Position numbers and translations under genes: made by a program. A stretch of 64,000 nucleotides of DNA. Source: Rutidosis leptorrhynchoides. Lineage: Eukaryota; Streptophyta; Magnoliopsida; Asterales; Asteraceae. Positions within the stretch are counted from its first letter, which is position 1. Each line of letters starts with the position of its first letter. Location: contig NC_092335.1 in assembly GCF_046630445.1 (NCBI RefSeq), forward strand, positions 633,506,001-633,570,000. Direction: 5' to 3'. The notes below the pieces were generated by a model. That model saw only the letters and a program-made list of their open reading frames with translations. It was not told where the DNA came from and made no database searches. This document shows positions 33,163-43,591 of this stretch, piece after piece.

Positions 33163-35035
33163 TGATGTGGTAGCGGGGCGTGTAGGAAATAGTATTATTT
33201 TTATCGCGAATACGGTGCTAATTACACAAGTTTTAATTATTTATTTACAAATGGGATATACCTAAACCTTGCTACAACACTATAGGCAGTGTACCTAATC
33301 GTAGAGTAGTATAGTTTTTAGTAAGTCCAGTTCGTTCCACAGGGATACGGCTTATTTTACACTATATTTTAAACAACTATATTTGTACAAAATATATATA
33401 ATTATATATAATATTTAAAATTTACACAAATATATATCTATATATTTATTAGTGTTATTATTATTATAAAAGGGGGATTTTACCGTTTAATGACCGGTTT
33501 GTCGATTTTATATTTTAATTCAAACGTAAAGTAAATGACAATATTTAAAATGCGTAAAATAAATAACAATAAATAAAATGACAATAAATAAAATTACGAG
33601 GAAATATAAAATAAAATATATTATGCTTATTTAAACTTCCGTAATCATGATGTTTGACGTTTTGATTTTTATTTATTACCCAGGGTTAATTGTTCTTTGG
33701 CCTGGATTATTTGATACCCATTTGGTTTTATGTCCATAATAGTTCATCGGTTATAATTATAATAGGTGCTCGTCATCAAATTAACCTTATACCCGAAGTC
33801 AAATATTCCAACTAATTAGGGATTCGAACTGTAACAAGGTATTAATACTTGTTAATAACTACACCAGGTTATCGACTGTATGTAGTCCAAGGTATTAATA
33901 CTTTATTATCAATTACACCAATTACCCTTGAATGTAATCCACCCCTGTTTTAATTAGTCCATAGTCTATTAATCCATTCCCCCGTTCCCGGTCAAATGAA
34001 CGATTATCAGTATCTATAAATATCCCGCCTACCGTACCCGATCAGGCGTATGTGGTTATTTATAGAGACGTCAAATTGTAAATCTTTATATTAACTAAAT
34101 ATAATTTAGTTAATATAAAGTCCATTAATAGCCCATAGTCTCATGGCCACAAGTGTCGGTCTTTTATTCAAACCTTAATTATGGTCCAAAGCCCAATAAC
34201 CCCGTCTTAATATTTTTAGTCCAACATCACGATTACTTCGGCTCAAATAAGCATAATAACAACTTAGTTATAATACATTAATTTAAAAAGGAGAGTTTTA
34301 ACTTACAATGATTATTAATCGCGAAGTGGTACACGGACAGAATTTCGACTTTAAAACCCGTAAAATAATTGTTACATTAACTTAAACTAACTAATATAAA
34401 ACTAAACTAATTATTATTATTATATATATATATTATATATAGAGTGAGAGATTGAAATGGGGTGCCATGGATTCGGCAGAAAGCTTGGCCTTTTATAGGG
34501 AATTTCTGATTTTGGCTGCTCCGCGAGTGCGGAGTTTTGTAGGCAATTTGCTCCGCGAGTGCGGAGTTCCCTGGGCCAGCTCACCAACTTTTGGATTTTT
34601 ACTTGTCGACATATTATAAATATATATATAATATATAAATAATTTATATAATTATTTAAATATTATATTATATTTATGTGCATAGTTGACTCATAATTTT
34701 GGCTCCGTTGTTTCGTACGTTTACGCCCTGTTTATGTCCCGGTTCCGGATTTTCGAACGTCCGTTCGTACGCGTAGATATCTTGTACTTTGCGTTTCGCG
34801 ACTTGTACTCTTGTAATTTTTAGACGTTTCTCATCAATAAATTGAACCACTTGAATTGTAACTTGTACATTTGAGCTTTTTGGACGTTTGCGTCTTCAAA
34901 TCTTCGTTTGCGTCTTCAGTCTTCGCACTTATTTATTTATACGAATATCACTTGGAAATAGAACAATTGCAACTGAAATCTTGTTTTCCTGGAATGATAA
35001 TGCTATTAAATATATGTTCCATTTTAGCATTATCA
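33163..35035 (-). repeat. 5' LTR of G
   Basis: TG...CA termini; partner of 27281-29164; flanked on the right by ggcca (35036-35040). Short frames inside it are not genes. Confidence 0.92.
34490..34566 (-). promoter_or_regulatory. LTR core promoter with paired palindromes (G, 5' LTR)
   Basis: CTCCGCGAGTGCGGAG at 34519-34534 and 34551-34566 (32-bp phase), TATAAAAG on the minus strand at about 34491-34498. This copy should drive G. Confidence 0.7.
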
Positions 35036-35040
35036 GGCCA

Positions 35041-36209
35041 CTCCATCATGATCTAAATTTTCCTGCGAACTTCTTGAACCGAGAATTGAAGAGAAGAACT
35101 TTATCTCCAGGGGCAAACTTTGTAGGAATCAGTTTTGCGTCATGCGTAAGCTTCGTTCGTTCCTTTTAGATGTATGACGTTTCATATGCTTGGTCTCTCA
35201 ATTCGGCGAGTTCGTTCATTTGCATTTTCCTATGTTTTCCGGTAACTGAGGGATCGAGGTTGCAGGCCTTCAGCACCCAGAGAGCTTTATATTCAAGTTC
35301 AAGCGGAAGGTGACAAGCTTTTCCATAGATCATGCGGTAGGGTGTAGTTCCTAGAGGATTCTTGTAAGCAGTCCGGAATGCCCACAGAGCATTATCTAGC
35401 TTTTCGGCCCATTTATTTCTATGATGGCCGACAGTTCTTTCTAAGATTCTTTTGAGTTCTCTGTTCGTGACCTTTGCTTGTCCGTTGGTCTGCAGATGAT
35501 AGGCAGTGGACATTTTGTGGGTAACTCCGTATTGTTGCATCACCTTCATAAATTGAGTATTACAGAAGTGTGTGCGTCTATCACTTATTATAGCACGGGG
35601 AGCTCCAAATCTGCAGAAGAGTCTCTTCAGGAAGTTGGTGATGACTTTGGCATCATTAGTTGGAAATGCTTGGGCTTCGACCCATTTAGAGACGTAATTT
35701 ACTGCTACGAGGACATATTCTTTCCCATTAGAATTTGGGAATGGGCCCATGAAGTCTAATCCCCATATATCGAAGATCTCGCAAGCTTGAATATTAGTCC
35801 GAGGCATCTCATTCTTCATAGAGATAATACCTTGCCTTTGGCATGCGTCGCAACGCTTTACAAGCTCTTGCGCATCTCGGAATATAGACGGCCAATAGAA
35901 TCCTGATTCGTAGACTTTTCTCGCGGTTAAATTTACTCCATGATGACCTCCAGTTGGTCCATGGTGACATTGGTGAAGAATCCCTGCTGCTTGCTTTTCA
36001 TCTACACACCTCCTGATTAGCTGATCAGGGCAAATTCTAAACAGGTAAGGATCTTCCCGATAGTAGTACTTGGCATCCCTGAAGAACTTCCTTCTTCGGG
36101 AGGTGCTCATTCCCGTTTGTACTACTCCGGAAACTAGGTAGTTGGCCATGTCGGCATACCAAGGAGTGTCAGTAAATTGTGATCCTATGTGAGTTTGTCC
36201 TAAACTCAT
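35041..36209 (-). pseudogene. Integrase of element F (decayed)
   Basis: Athila integrase. An HHCC zinc-binding region is followed by the core: WGLDFMGPF (first Asp) and IISDRRTHF (second Asp). The third acidic residue is lost: GQAKVTNRE, where the family has Glu at the Lys position. In-frame stops lie at 35166-35168 and at about 35046-35048, after which coding continues (GDKVLLFNSRF). F pol continues in 27130-27280 beyond the insertion of G. It cannot give an active integrase. Confidence 0.85.
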
Positions 36210-36212
36210 AAG

Positions 36213-36676
36213 CTATTCTTCCATAAATTTATCTCTGATATCTTGTTCTGCAAGTTTTTCCATCGCTGGGTTCTCCAAACGACTAAGATGATCAGCTGCG
36301 ACGTTCTCTGCTCCATTCTTATCATTAATCTCAATATCGAATTCCTGAAGGAGTAAGATCCATCGTAGGAGTCTTGGTTTCGCGTCTTGCTTAGTGAATA
36401 TATATTTGGGGGCTGAATGATATGTATAGACTATAGTTTTGGAAAGGATGAGATAGGAACGAAATTTGTCGAAGGCGAACACTATAGCTAGCAGCTCCTT
36501 TTCTGTGGTAGTGTAATTCTCTTGAGCTCCGGTTAAGGTTTTGCTTGCGTAATAGATTGGATGAAAGTGTTTATCTACCCATTGTCCAAGCACAGATCCA
36601 ACTGCGAAATCACTTGCATCACACATGATTTCAAATGGTAGACTCCAATCAGGAGCTATCATGATGGGCGCATGTG
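36213..36676 (-). pseudogene. RNase H of element F
   Basis: Carries [38 protein letters not shown] and AADHLSRLE, the usual RNase H and tether motifs of Ty3/gypsy pol. It is in the same frame as the integrase but separated by a TAG stop (36213-36215). Upstream it joins the RT at 45321 after removal of C. Confidence 0.85.
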
Positions 36677-36681
36677 TTAGC

Positions 36682-37739
36682 TGTGATGACCCGGAAATTT
36701 GCGACTAAATTTAAACTTAATCTGTAAATGATTAATGTTTTTGATACGATAAACAAAGCCTGTTAGGCTGAGACTCTGAATTCTTGAACTATTGTTATAT
36801 GTTCAAATGACATTTGACTAGTAACCGACGATTCACGAGCGATTATGAGTAAATGGAAATGTATATATATAAATATACACATATTGACTGAAAACGTTAA
36901 TGAGATGTTAAATGTGTAATGTCTCACGTAAACTTATTTGTTTTAAACGTACGAAAACGTTGTTCAATATTATAGAACTTGATTATTAAAATAACCTTGT
37001 TTGAATAACTTGCAACGTGTATTTAAAATGCGTTTAAGTATATTGAATATATATTTATAAATATATAGCTTCAGTTTATTTAAAAACGATAATATTATTC
37101 GGTTATGATTTAATTAATATTTAGATATATTAATTAGAACGTTTGAGAAATAAACGATTTCGCATAAATGAATTACATGAATTTAAATGTAAAAACGATA
37201 TACGCGATATAACAGTTTCAAATGATTTTAAAATATATTATTATATATATTAAGACGACGATTTAAAGAAGCAAATGACCAAAACGCTTGAACGATAAAG
37301 TTATACTTTGAATGATATTGTTATTGGTGATTTGAGTTTAATTTTTGACAAAGGTACGAGTTACAAAACGTAAAAAACTAGTTTTCTTTGAGTACGAAAC
37401 AACGTTTGAAAAACCGGAACCGGGACTTAAACCGGACGTCAACGTACAAAATAACGGGACTAAATTTACGAGTCAACTATGCACGTAAATATAATATAAT
37501 ATATATATAATTAATTTAAATTATATAATATATTTATATTTAAAAATTATGTCGACAAGCTTGTGGACAAAAGGATGTGAGCTGGAAAACTGACCCATGC
37601 GATCGCATGGGATTTAGGCATTGAAGCCATGCGATCGCATAGCCTCAGAATTCTGGCCTGATGCTATAAAACTCGAATTTTGGCCAAGATAAAAACTCAC
37701 ACACACTGATACATATATTATTACTCCGTATATATTTAT

Positions 37740-37781
<42 letters not shown>

Positions 37782-39246
37782 GATTATTAATAATAATCTT
37801 ATTATTATTAGTATTATTTTTATTATTAGTGTTATTATTTTTGCGATACAAAAATAATATTATACATAAAATATTGCGACGGAGTGCTGTCCAAGTAATT
37901 TTCAAAACGAGTTTTCGAGCAAGCTAGAGCTAAGGAAATTATGGGTTATTGCCAAGGAGATTATGGGTAATGTTCGGGGGTATTTTTGTGAATCAAACCT
38001 AGTGCTTATTATCTCCGATGCGTCTACGTGCTTTCCTGCAATATTGTTTATCAATATTTAACTATGAGTTCATTGATTCCCTTTTTATCTATATTTTTGG
38101 GACTGAGAATACATGCGAATGCTTTTAAACTGTTTTATTTACTGATACAAATACTGAAACTGATCTGATATGAGTTTTCATATACTTTCTTTTTAACTGC
38201 TGTTGCGATACATATTTTTTGGACTGTGAATACAAGCTATATTTTATAACCACTTTATGAAGTGAATGCAAATACTAAACTGATTGATTTTATGTGAGTT
38301 TAAACAAACTGGACACAAGTACAAACTTATTCTACACCGAGTTTGAACCGAAAATCCCTTAGCTTTGGTAACTAGTAACTACCAGTTTATGAACTGGTGG
38401 GCGCGAATAGGTGTATATGGATCCATAGGGCTTGACATCCCTGTCTGTTCCAGGTATAGAGACCCTAGCCTGAACTATAAAACAGACGTATGCTATTTGA
38501 GTTTAGTACACGTTGGATTGCGTGTATTGTACATGTTGGTTGTATGTATGTTAAAACAGGAGTACTTACTATATATACGTTAAGTTTAGTTACCAGGGTG
38601 CTCAACTTTGTAGAACCGATTGATGAACGTTTCGGATGAAACAACTGAAACCTGGTGGTTTATTTTTATATACAGATGATGTGAAACATTAACTCACAAA
38701 CCTGATAAATGTTTCGGATGAAACAACTGAGATCTTGTGATCAACCTTTACATACAGATGAATTGAAATGTTAAAACCTATAGATAAACGTTTTGAATGA
38801 AACAACTGAACTTTTGTAATCCACCTTGATATACGGATTATGTGTAATATTAAAACTATGAACTCACCAACCTTTGTGTTGACACTTGAAGCATGTTTAT
38901 TCTCAGGTTGCTAGAAGTCTTCCGCTGTTTGCTTATACGTGATACAAGTTATGTGCTTGGAGTCATACATACTATATACGAGAAACTTTGCATTCACCAA
39001 ACTATTACCATGTACCTTATTTGGACTGTATTGTCAACAGACTTATTATTGTAAACCATTTAAACGGTGATTGTCTATACTTAGAAATCATCAGATGTTT
39101 AAAACCTGGAATTTATATATTCATTTATGGAATACCTTTTCAAACAAATGCAATGTTTACAAAACGTATCACATAGAGGTCAAAACCTCGCGATGAAACC
39201 GGTGAATAACGTCTTGCGTCAAAAGGGATTTTGACCGGCCGTTACA
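36682..39246 (+). repeat. 5' LTR of C (2,565 bp)
   Basis: TGTGATGACCCGG...GACCGGCCGTTACA. Contains the shared cassette (about 37253-37560), an ATT microsatellite (about 37741-37780), the hairpin (38040-38058) and the U5 block (38868-38937). The 72-codon frame at 38365 is repeated in the other LTR only because the LTRs are copies. Confidence 0.92.
37595..37672 (+). promoter_or_regulatory. LTR core promoter with paired palindromes (C, 5' LTR)
   Basis: CCATGCGATCGCATGG (37595-37610) and CCATGCGATCGCAT (37627-37640), centres 32 bp apart, then TATAAAAC at 37665-37672. Confidence 0.7.
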
Positions 39247-39248
39247 GT

Positions 39249-39260
39249 TGGTATCAGAGC
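39249..39260 (+). other. Primer-binding site of C (initiator tRNA-Met)
   Basis: TGGTATCAGAGC two bases after the LTR end. Confidence 0.92.
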
Positions 39261-39654
39261 GTTGGTCTTAGAGAACCAGAATTTGCATTAGTGTGTCTAA
39301 CCGGTTATTGTTAGGATACATTAGTGAGTCTAGACTTCGACCATGCCTGCATGATAAAAGTTGTTGCTTATAATTTCTTGTTAGAAATTACCTGCTTATC
39401 ATTGCTTGTGTGAAAATTACCTGCTTATCATTTGTAGTCTAGACACACCTTATTGCATGGATTGAATAACTAGTGTATAGACAAAATGCATATCTTAGCG
39501 TATCTGTTACTGTTACCTTTACTTGACAGTTTCCGAAAGTTTCTCCATAATTTGCGGAACCTTTGTGCTATATATAGGTATTCTATGTAATTAGAATATC
39601 ATCCGATATCCGAAAACCAATTCACATCGAAAATTCTTTATCTAACCGTGTAAG

Positions 39655-40203
39655 ATGAATTCCGCAAGTAATTCAAGTTCCTCGGATTCCGATATGGATT
39701 TCCACCTAAGTTCCGAAAGCAGTGTAACCGGAATGAATCAACCAATCAGTCATCACCAATTCTGGATGAATTGGGGATGGGTTCGTAGTCGACTTAATCA
39801 ATGGAGACAAGAGGAAGGCGATCCTTTCCACCAACCGAATTCACCTCTTGGTGAAGAACCTGAAGCACTTACCGGCGAACCGGTCCGAAACACTATCTTC
39901 ACCCTCATTTCCAGGATATCTCGTAACGATTATATGATATCCAGAATTCTAAACTTTATTCATCCTCTCGTTCCAACCGCCAATCATCCCGGAATAATAA
40001 AAGAAGTCAACGAGCTTCGCGCTCGAGTAGTGGCTTTGGAAAATATGATGCACAATTTTCAGACATCACAGGCAGCACCAGTAGCACCACCAGTACCAGC
40101 AGCACAACCAACAACAGTACCAGTACCACCAACAACAACATCCACACCGCAAATCTCAACTTCACAATCTGTTCCACGAGCATCAACCTCATACGCACCG
40201 TAG
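39655..40203 (+). CDS. Leader ORF of C (182 aa), function unknown
   Basis: Full-length homologue of B's 163-aa ORF. Ser/Asp-rich residues 1-25, a nearly invariant block at about 26-113 (FWMNWGWVRSRLNQW; GEEPEALTGEPVRNTIF), a coiled-coil-like heptad stretch at about 114-136 and a Pro/Thr/Ala-rich tail ending RASTSYAP. No zinc knuckle or catalytic motif. The strong conservation of the middle block between B and C suggests that it is or was used. It follows the PBS by about 400 nt. Confidence 0.65.
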   Translation: MNSASNSSSSDSDMDFHLSSESSVTGMNQPISHHQFWMNWGWVRSRLNQWRQEEGDPFHQPNSPLGEEPEALTGEPVRNTIFTLISRISRNDYMISRILNFIHPLVPTANHPGIIKEVNELRARVVALENMMHNFQTSQAAPVAPPVPAAQPTTVPVPPTTTSTPQISTSQSVPRASTSYAP

Positions 40204-40452
40204 GCACCGAGGAATACCAACAACAATAAACGATGAAGTATTGATTCATAACTTCATTGAAGAAATATCCTGCGGCGATTATGTAATCTCTAATATAGAA
40301 GAGATTATTCATTTCCAGTTCCAACCGAAAACCAAATGAGTTTAATAACTCATTAAATCTATACTACATCTGAAGGAAATATACATACTTATATTTTCAT
40401 AAAGATTGTAATTAAAAATTCTCCTATACAAACTATTAATAATGAGAATATT

Positions 40453-40470
40453 TTAACGGGTAGGTAATAC
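40453..40470 (+). other. Internal copy of the polypurine-tract motif (C)
   Basis: TTAACGGGTAGGTAATAC, identical to the copies in B and D, about 250 nt after the leader ORF. Confidence 0.5.
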
Positions 40471-41223
40471 CCTAGAAATATATAAAGTTCACATTAATGT
40501 GTTACACTATACATTCTTCAATTCTGATTCAACAATCATTAACTATAATGCTCAAACCTACAGATATACGTATCCATTCACCTAAGAACAACCGTTTCCA
40601 TACAAATTTGATTACATATTCTGATTTCGACAGATCAGAATCCAAGTCAAGATTGAACAGAAGACATCACTCTCAGATTCCTATATCTTCGAAAACCATG
40701 CTTCGAAAACCATGCTTTGAATTCAAAACTGTACTAGAACATCATATGATTACACTTTGCGTTCAAACCCATCGAAATTCTTGAAAACACCTCAGGTAAT
40801 GAACAAACGAGAAAACGAACCAACTACCCGATATCTACAAGAAGAAAGATTTATACTTATAATCATATATCTGGAAAACTCTCGGAACCTAAGTAAAACT
40901 TTAACACGTATCTGTGATAAATCCTTCGGCATTATTATTACTGAAAATAACCTTACGATTCCTTTTCAAGTATCCAGTTTTGTCACAACTTCAGCAAGTC
41001 AACTTCGACTTTTCATTTGGATAAGCCTTAATTAAACCTTGACATATACGATTGCCCTTTCTATTGTTGTTACCGGGGAACCTTTTATATCGCAACACAT
41101 TAGCAGTAAATGTACCAGCGACTCCATCACTCTGCAATTTGAATCTCTCCGAAAATCACTATATATATAACGTCTATCTTCTGGATTATGAATTTAATCC
41201 TGAACTTCTGAAAAGCACCCTAA
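40471..41223 (+). other. Internal region of C without a recognisable gene
   Basis: Short frames only. It aligns loosely with 3910-4494 of B. No function seen. Confidence 0.4.
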
Positions 41224-41574
41224 CCTACGAATCTGTTCTTCGAGTTTGAGAAAGCTGATGAATCAGCGAAAACTGTAAACGACTTTAACAGTCAAATGTT
41301 TGATAATAATGAATGGCATAGCTCAGAAAAATTTGGAACTGAAAAACGGATTGAGCAAACTATAAAAGAGACTGTGGACAAATCACAGGGACTAAACTTG
41401 TACATAAAGAATCTAGATGATTCTGTTTCTGATGAAATACTTAGCGAATATCTTTCTCCTTACTTATTGCAAATTCTTGCGGAACATATTCTTCACCATC
41501 CTCTGATTACAGATATTTTAGAAATTCTAAGATATCATCGTATCTTTCATTATAAATATCCTCGATATTTCTGA
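41224..41574 (+). pseudogene. Captured poly(A)-binding-protein fragment in C
   Basis: An open frame of about 116 codons. It begins FFEFEKADESAKTVNDF, resembling the end of RRM3 of plant PABP. NNEW and EKRIEQTIKETVDKSQGL follow the pattern of the RRM3-RRM4 linker, and LYIKNLDDSVSDEIL gives a canonical RNP2 hexamer (LYIKNL) and first helix of RRM4. Similarity stops there: the rest (about residues 80-116) is not RRM-like, so RRM4 lacks its RNP1. There is no ATG at the left edge; an internal ATG lies at 41296. The homology is my recognition of the family pattern, not a search result. It reads as a host mRNA piece picked up by the retrotransposon, then partly decayed (B copy, 4495-4755). Confidence 0.65.
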
Positions 41575-42010
41575 AAATTCAAGTTTGAATTACGAATGAC
41601 TTTGAAGTAATGTTGGAAACTGATGCATGAGTTAGTATAATATAATGACGTCTGGCCAACGTGGTTATATTATAGTAAGTCATGCTGAGTTTCTAATGGA
41701 ACATGATGATTCACAGACTATACCGTTATCATGTGTCATATTACACGACTCGTACATTCTATCTAATCTATAAACCTATCAAGAAAATAATTTTCTTGAT
41801 GATTCGGTCTTTTTTCGTAACTTCTGGTAATTTGACAAGTCAGATTGTGCTATTACCATTTCTTTCTTAGAACATTAGCTATGTTCATCCTGAGATCCAA
41901 ACTTACGAATTCTGGACCAGTACTTGCTGTGCTTAATGGCAAGCAGAGAAAACAAACGCATGAAGCCCCGAAATAGAAAAAGGAGTATAAATCGCAGCAA
42001 ACAAGAAAAG

Positions 42011-42184
42011 TCATAAACCGTGAATGTCTATGCGAATAGCAATATAGAGACACGGAAGAATGACAAATACAATAACCCCTAAGGCATAATAGAAGTAAAC
42101 AGATTCTTCTGGGGGCAATTGAAAAAGAAGAATGAAGGTTGCAATAACCAGAATAATGTTCAGAATCAGAACCGGATTAAGCAT
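42011..42184 (-). CDS. Antisense small membrane-protein ORF of C (57 aa)
   Basis: Runs against the element, between the PABP-like piece and the PPT. Starts MLNPVLILNIILVIATFILL (one hydrophobic segment), then a short polar turn (PPEES), then a second hydrophobic segment (YALGVIVFVILPCLYIAI), ending IDIHGL. This predicts two membrane segments. The frame is open further upstream (to 42256), so a longer start is possible. Comparison with B gives about 14 synonymous and 9 replacement changes by my hand count, plus one frameshift in B. The + strand is closed by stops in all frames here. Expression would need a promoter in the 3' LTR on the minus strand or elsewhere; none is evident. Confidence 0.5.
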   Translation of the reverse strand: MLNPVLILNIILVIATFILLFQLPPEESVYFYYALGVIVFVILPCLYIAIRIDIHGL

Positions 42185-42728
42185 TTCACAAACTTTGGAA
42201 TAAGAATTGGGGAAGAAAGTTTTAGAATGTGAAAATAATGAAACGAAAGAGGTCAATTTATAATTGAAATACCGGATAAAGTAACCGGGGCAGGTTACCG
42301 CATTTAATTAAAGTAGATCCTAATTCCTTAAATCCCGGCGAATCAAATCTTGTATAGATTTCAAAGATTTTCTTTCAATCCCTTGAATTCCGGAAATCAA
42401 CTCAAACGGCGTCAAATGATACGACAAATCTTTATTTCACTCTTTTGTGATAGTTTCACTCATACTATTCGTGTAATCGAATTGTTCTATCCATATTTTC
42501 ACGTAGGTGAAAAACTTTATATTTACTGAACTCGCGCTATTTCTAAACGGAACTCAACTCATTCATGGAATACAAAATACTCCATTCTATTATATCCTTT
42601 TTGATGAGGATATTATGAACAAACGAATTCATGATGAGAATTCAAACTATATCATATTCATTGATACGGGAATATCTTGATCTACGTCATTAAACCTTCC
42701 TTCACTAAATTTCGGGACGAAATTTCTT

Positions 42729-42743
42729 TAACGGGTAGGTACT
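42729..42743 (+). other. Terminal polypurine tract of C
   Basis: TTAACGGGTAGGTAC abutting the 3' LTR start TGTGATGACC. Confidence 0.8.
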
Positions 42744-43554
42744 GTGATGACCCGGAAATTTGCGACTAAATTTAAACTTAATCTGTAAATGATTAATGTT
42801 TTTGATACGATAAACAAAGCCTGTTAGGCTGAGACTCTGAATTCTTGAACTATTGTTATATGTTCAAATGACATTTGACTAGTAACCGACGATTCACGAG
42901 CGATTATGAGTAAATGGAAATGTATATATATAAATATACACATATTGACTGAAAACGTTAACGAGATGTTAAATGTGTAATGTCTCACGTAAACTTATTT
43001 GTTTTAAATGTACGAAAACGTTGTTCAATATTATAGAACTTGATTATTAAAATAACCTTGTTTGAATAACTTGCAACGTGTATTTAAAATGCGTTTAAGT
43101 ATATTGAATATATATTTATAAATATATAGCTTCAGTTTATTTAAAAACGATAATATTATTCGGTTATGATTTAATTAATATTTAGATATATTAATTAGAA
43201 CGTTTGAGAAATAAACGATTTCGCATAAATGAATTACATGAATTTAAATGTAAAAACGATATACGCGATATAACAGTTTCGAATGATTTTAAAATATATT
43301 ATTATATATATTAAGACGACGATTTAAAGAAGCAAATGACCAAAACGCTTGAACGATAAAGTTATACTTTGAATGATATTGTTATTGGTGATTTGAGTTT
43401 AATTTTTGACAAAGGTACGAGTTACAAAACGTAAAAAGCTAGTTTTCTTTGAGTACGAAACAACGTTTGAAAAACCGGAACCGGGACTTAAACCGGACGT
43501 CAACGTACAAAATAACGGGACTAAATTTACGAGTCAACTATGCACGTAAATATA

Positions 43555-43591
<37 letters not shown>

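Larger units (their letters stand above)
27281..35035 (-). mobile_element. Non-autonomous Athila-type element G
   Basis: Minus-strand element with nearly identical LTRs (1,884 and 1,873 bp) and target duplication ggcca. Order on the minus strand: 5' LTR (35035-33163), PBS (33156-33139), leader, one 381-aa ORF, long 3' untranslated region, PPT, 3' LTR. No protease, RT or integrase. Leader and 3' region are similar to those of A, so both may use the same helper. LTR identity suggests a recent insertion into F pol. Confidence 0.9.

Noticed and set aside
38365..38583. 72-codon ORF repeated at 44434-44652
   Set aside because: It is the same stretch of C's two LTRs. Its repetition reflects LTR duplication, and it lies in a conserved U5 region also present, without an ORF, in D.
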